The notes beneath the pieces are model-generated. The model worked only from the letters and a program-made list of their open reading frames with translations. It was not told the origin of the DNA and did not search any database. The position numbers and the translations under genes were made by a program. Below are positions 62,620-64,000 of a stretch of DNA of 64,000 bases, piece by piece. Origin of the DNA: Epinephelus fuscoguttatus (Eukaryota > Chordata > Actinopteri > Perciformes > Serranidae); assembly GCF_011397635.1 (NCBI RefSeq), contig NC_064765.1, positions 29,478,632 to 29,542,631 on the forward strand, read 5' to 3'. Numbering within the stretch: position 1 is the first letter of the stretch; the number at the start of each line of letters is the position of its first letter.

Positions 62620-64000
62620 ATTTATGAATATTTTAGTTTTCAGCATTTCTCATGAGCCAGAAATATCTGTCAAGCTTCCCTTGGACAGCAGTGTAAACTG
62701 TGTTGTCAGGTGAACAGTGGATGGATCAGGTCCTCTTCACCGCAATGCAAGCTGCACATGGACTACACTTTGGGATGTGCTGCACATGAAACCATGGAAC
62801 CATTTACATATGTTTATTCAATATGTAAAAAATGTTTTCTCTTGCAGGAACTTGCACTGTTATTGTTAATGTCAGTGTACAGCTTTAAGCATTTTAAGTA
62901 AGCACGTCTTCCTAGAAACCTGTAAGCTAGTGTCTTTCTTCAGGCACAGTCGCACATAACTCTATACAACCGATCACTGAATTTGCTGTCCATTCCAGTG
63001 GACATAACTTTTCTAGGATGTCTAAATCTATGATCATCTGCCATCTGACTTCAACCAAATGTACAGACTTAATTGACTGGATGTCTATCAGCTTATCACA
63101 GTGTTCCACATCATCTAAAGTGGACTGGGATAAAGCCACGAGGCAAGGAGGAGGTGCAAGGCATGTTTCAGTCCATTAATCATATTAAGTACATTATTTG
63201 TGTTCAAACTGTCTTTAAAGTAAACACGAGACGTTATATTACATATATATGTCAAAATTGAAAATTGAAAAGGAGAAATAGTGTTCTGATATGATTTTCT
63301 AATGACACAATCATCTTATAATGCACTGTGTTGATTATGTACACAGAACATCATTCTCAGGAGGTTTTCAACACACTGTTTTCTGGAGATACTTCAGAAT
63401 CTGAGGATATACTGAGTACTGATGACAGATACAATACGTATATGTAATGTGTTTTAAAGCATCACTTTAGTTATTGATATGAGTATACCATTCATGAAAG
63501 TAAATAAATTCTTAAAAAAAGTGACCATAACATCATCATAAAATTTACTTTTTTTCTTTTTTGCCACTGATGTATGAGTGCATTTAGAGTAAAAATTCAC
63601 ATTATTTTCTTTTGTGTTTGGAGCACAGCTGAGTTCTGAATGGGTCAGGCAAAAATTCACAAGTATTATCAGCTAAATGTACATAAAGTATCAAACTAAA
63701 TGTGCTTCATCTGCAGAAATACCACTGTCTGACATGTTATTATGGATTGCATTAATAAACTGTTAATGCTGCTGTGTGTCAGTGGCATTTTACTGTTGTA
63801 GCTGCTCAAGCAAGATGGAGCTAGTTTTAAAGAGATAGTTTACAGTGAAGTCTGCAGATCTTAGAGAATACAGTTTAAAAAAAAGGAGAAAAAAGCAGTC
63901 TGAAAGTCTGAAAACTACATTTTTTTCATTCACTGATTTTTATTTATTTATTCCGTTGTCGTGCCTTTGGCCCTTCTCACATGGGATTACAAAACACAAT
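62620..64000. other. downstream region, no gene recognised
   Basis: AT-rich sequence with no supported exon on either strand. In human the next gene is PDIA6 on the opposite strand, but no PDI-like coding sequence or C-terminal retention signal was found before the window ends. Confidence 0.5.

Noticed and set aside
62620..64000. 3' end of PDIA6, expected from human synteny
   Set aside because: No PDI-like coding sequence was found on the minus strand within the window.

Overview
The window is teleost genomic DNA, most likely from a spiny-rayed (percomorph) fish. The evidence is multi-exon genes with GT-AG introns, short microsatellites, and many dispersed and fold-back repeats of the kind found throughout teleost genomes. 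Gene models were built by hand from splice sites, reading-frame continuity and recognised protein families. For the complete models the exon lengths sum to an exact multiple of three.

Layout, left to right. (1) 1-3353, plus: the last four exons of a class C GPCR of the GPRC6A / teleost OlfC type; its 5' part lies outside the window. Just downstream is what looks like a remnant of a tandem duplicate that has lost the seven-helix exon. (2) 8490-12563, minus: a complete odc1 (ornithine decarboxylase, 468 aa) with two probable noncoding leader exons and a TATA box. (3) 12.6-28.1 kb: about 15 kb without a recognised gene, made largely of dispersed and fold-back repeats. (4) 28099-48458, minus: a complete nol10 (nucleolar protein 10, 725 aa, 21 coding exons) with repeats in its introns. 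(5) 49.8-62.6 kb, plus: a complete atp6v1c2-type gene (V-ATPase subunit C, 379 aa, 12 coding exons), head to head with nol10. (6) 62.6-64 kb: nothing recognised.

odc1-nol10-atp6v1c2 is the gene order of human 2p25, so this is conserved vertebrate synteny. The class C receptor on the left is not part of the human block. The genes are not an operon or pathway: odc1 starts polyamine synthesis, nol10 acts in ribosome biogenesis, and atp6v1c2 acts in the proton pump.

The most notable observations are: the receptor ghost duplicate; a perfect 20-bp-stem hairpin in the likely 3' region of odc1; a pair of paired hairpins directly behind the first coding 5' splice site of odc1; an inverted pair of nearly identical repeats bracketing odc1; an unusual extended C-terminal tail on ODC; and two perfect palindromes 22 bp apart in the intergenic region. 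I found no clearly novel multi-gene system.
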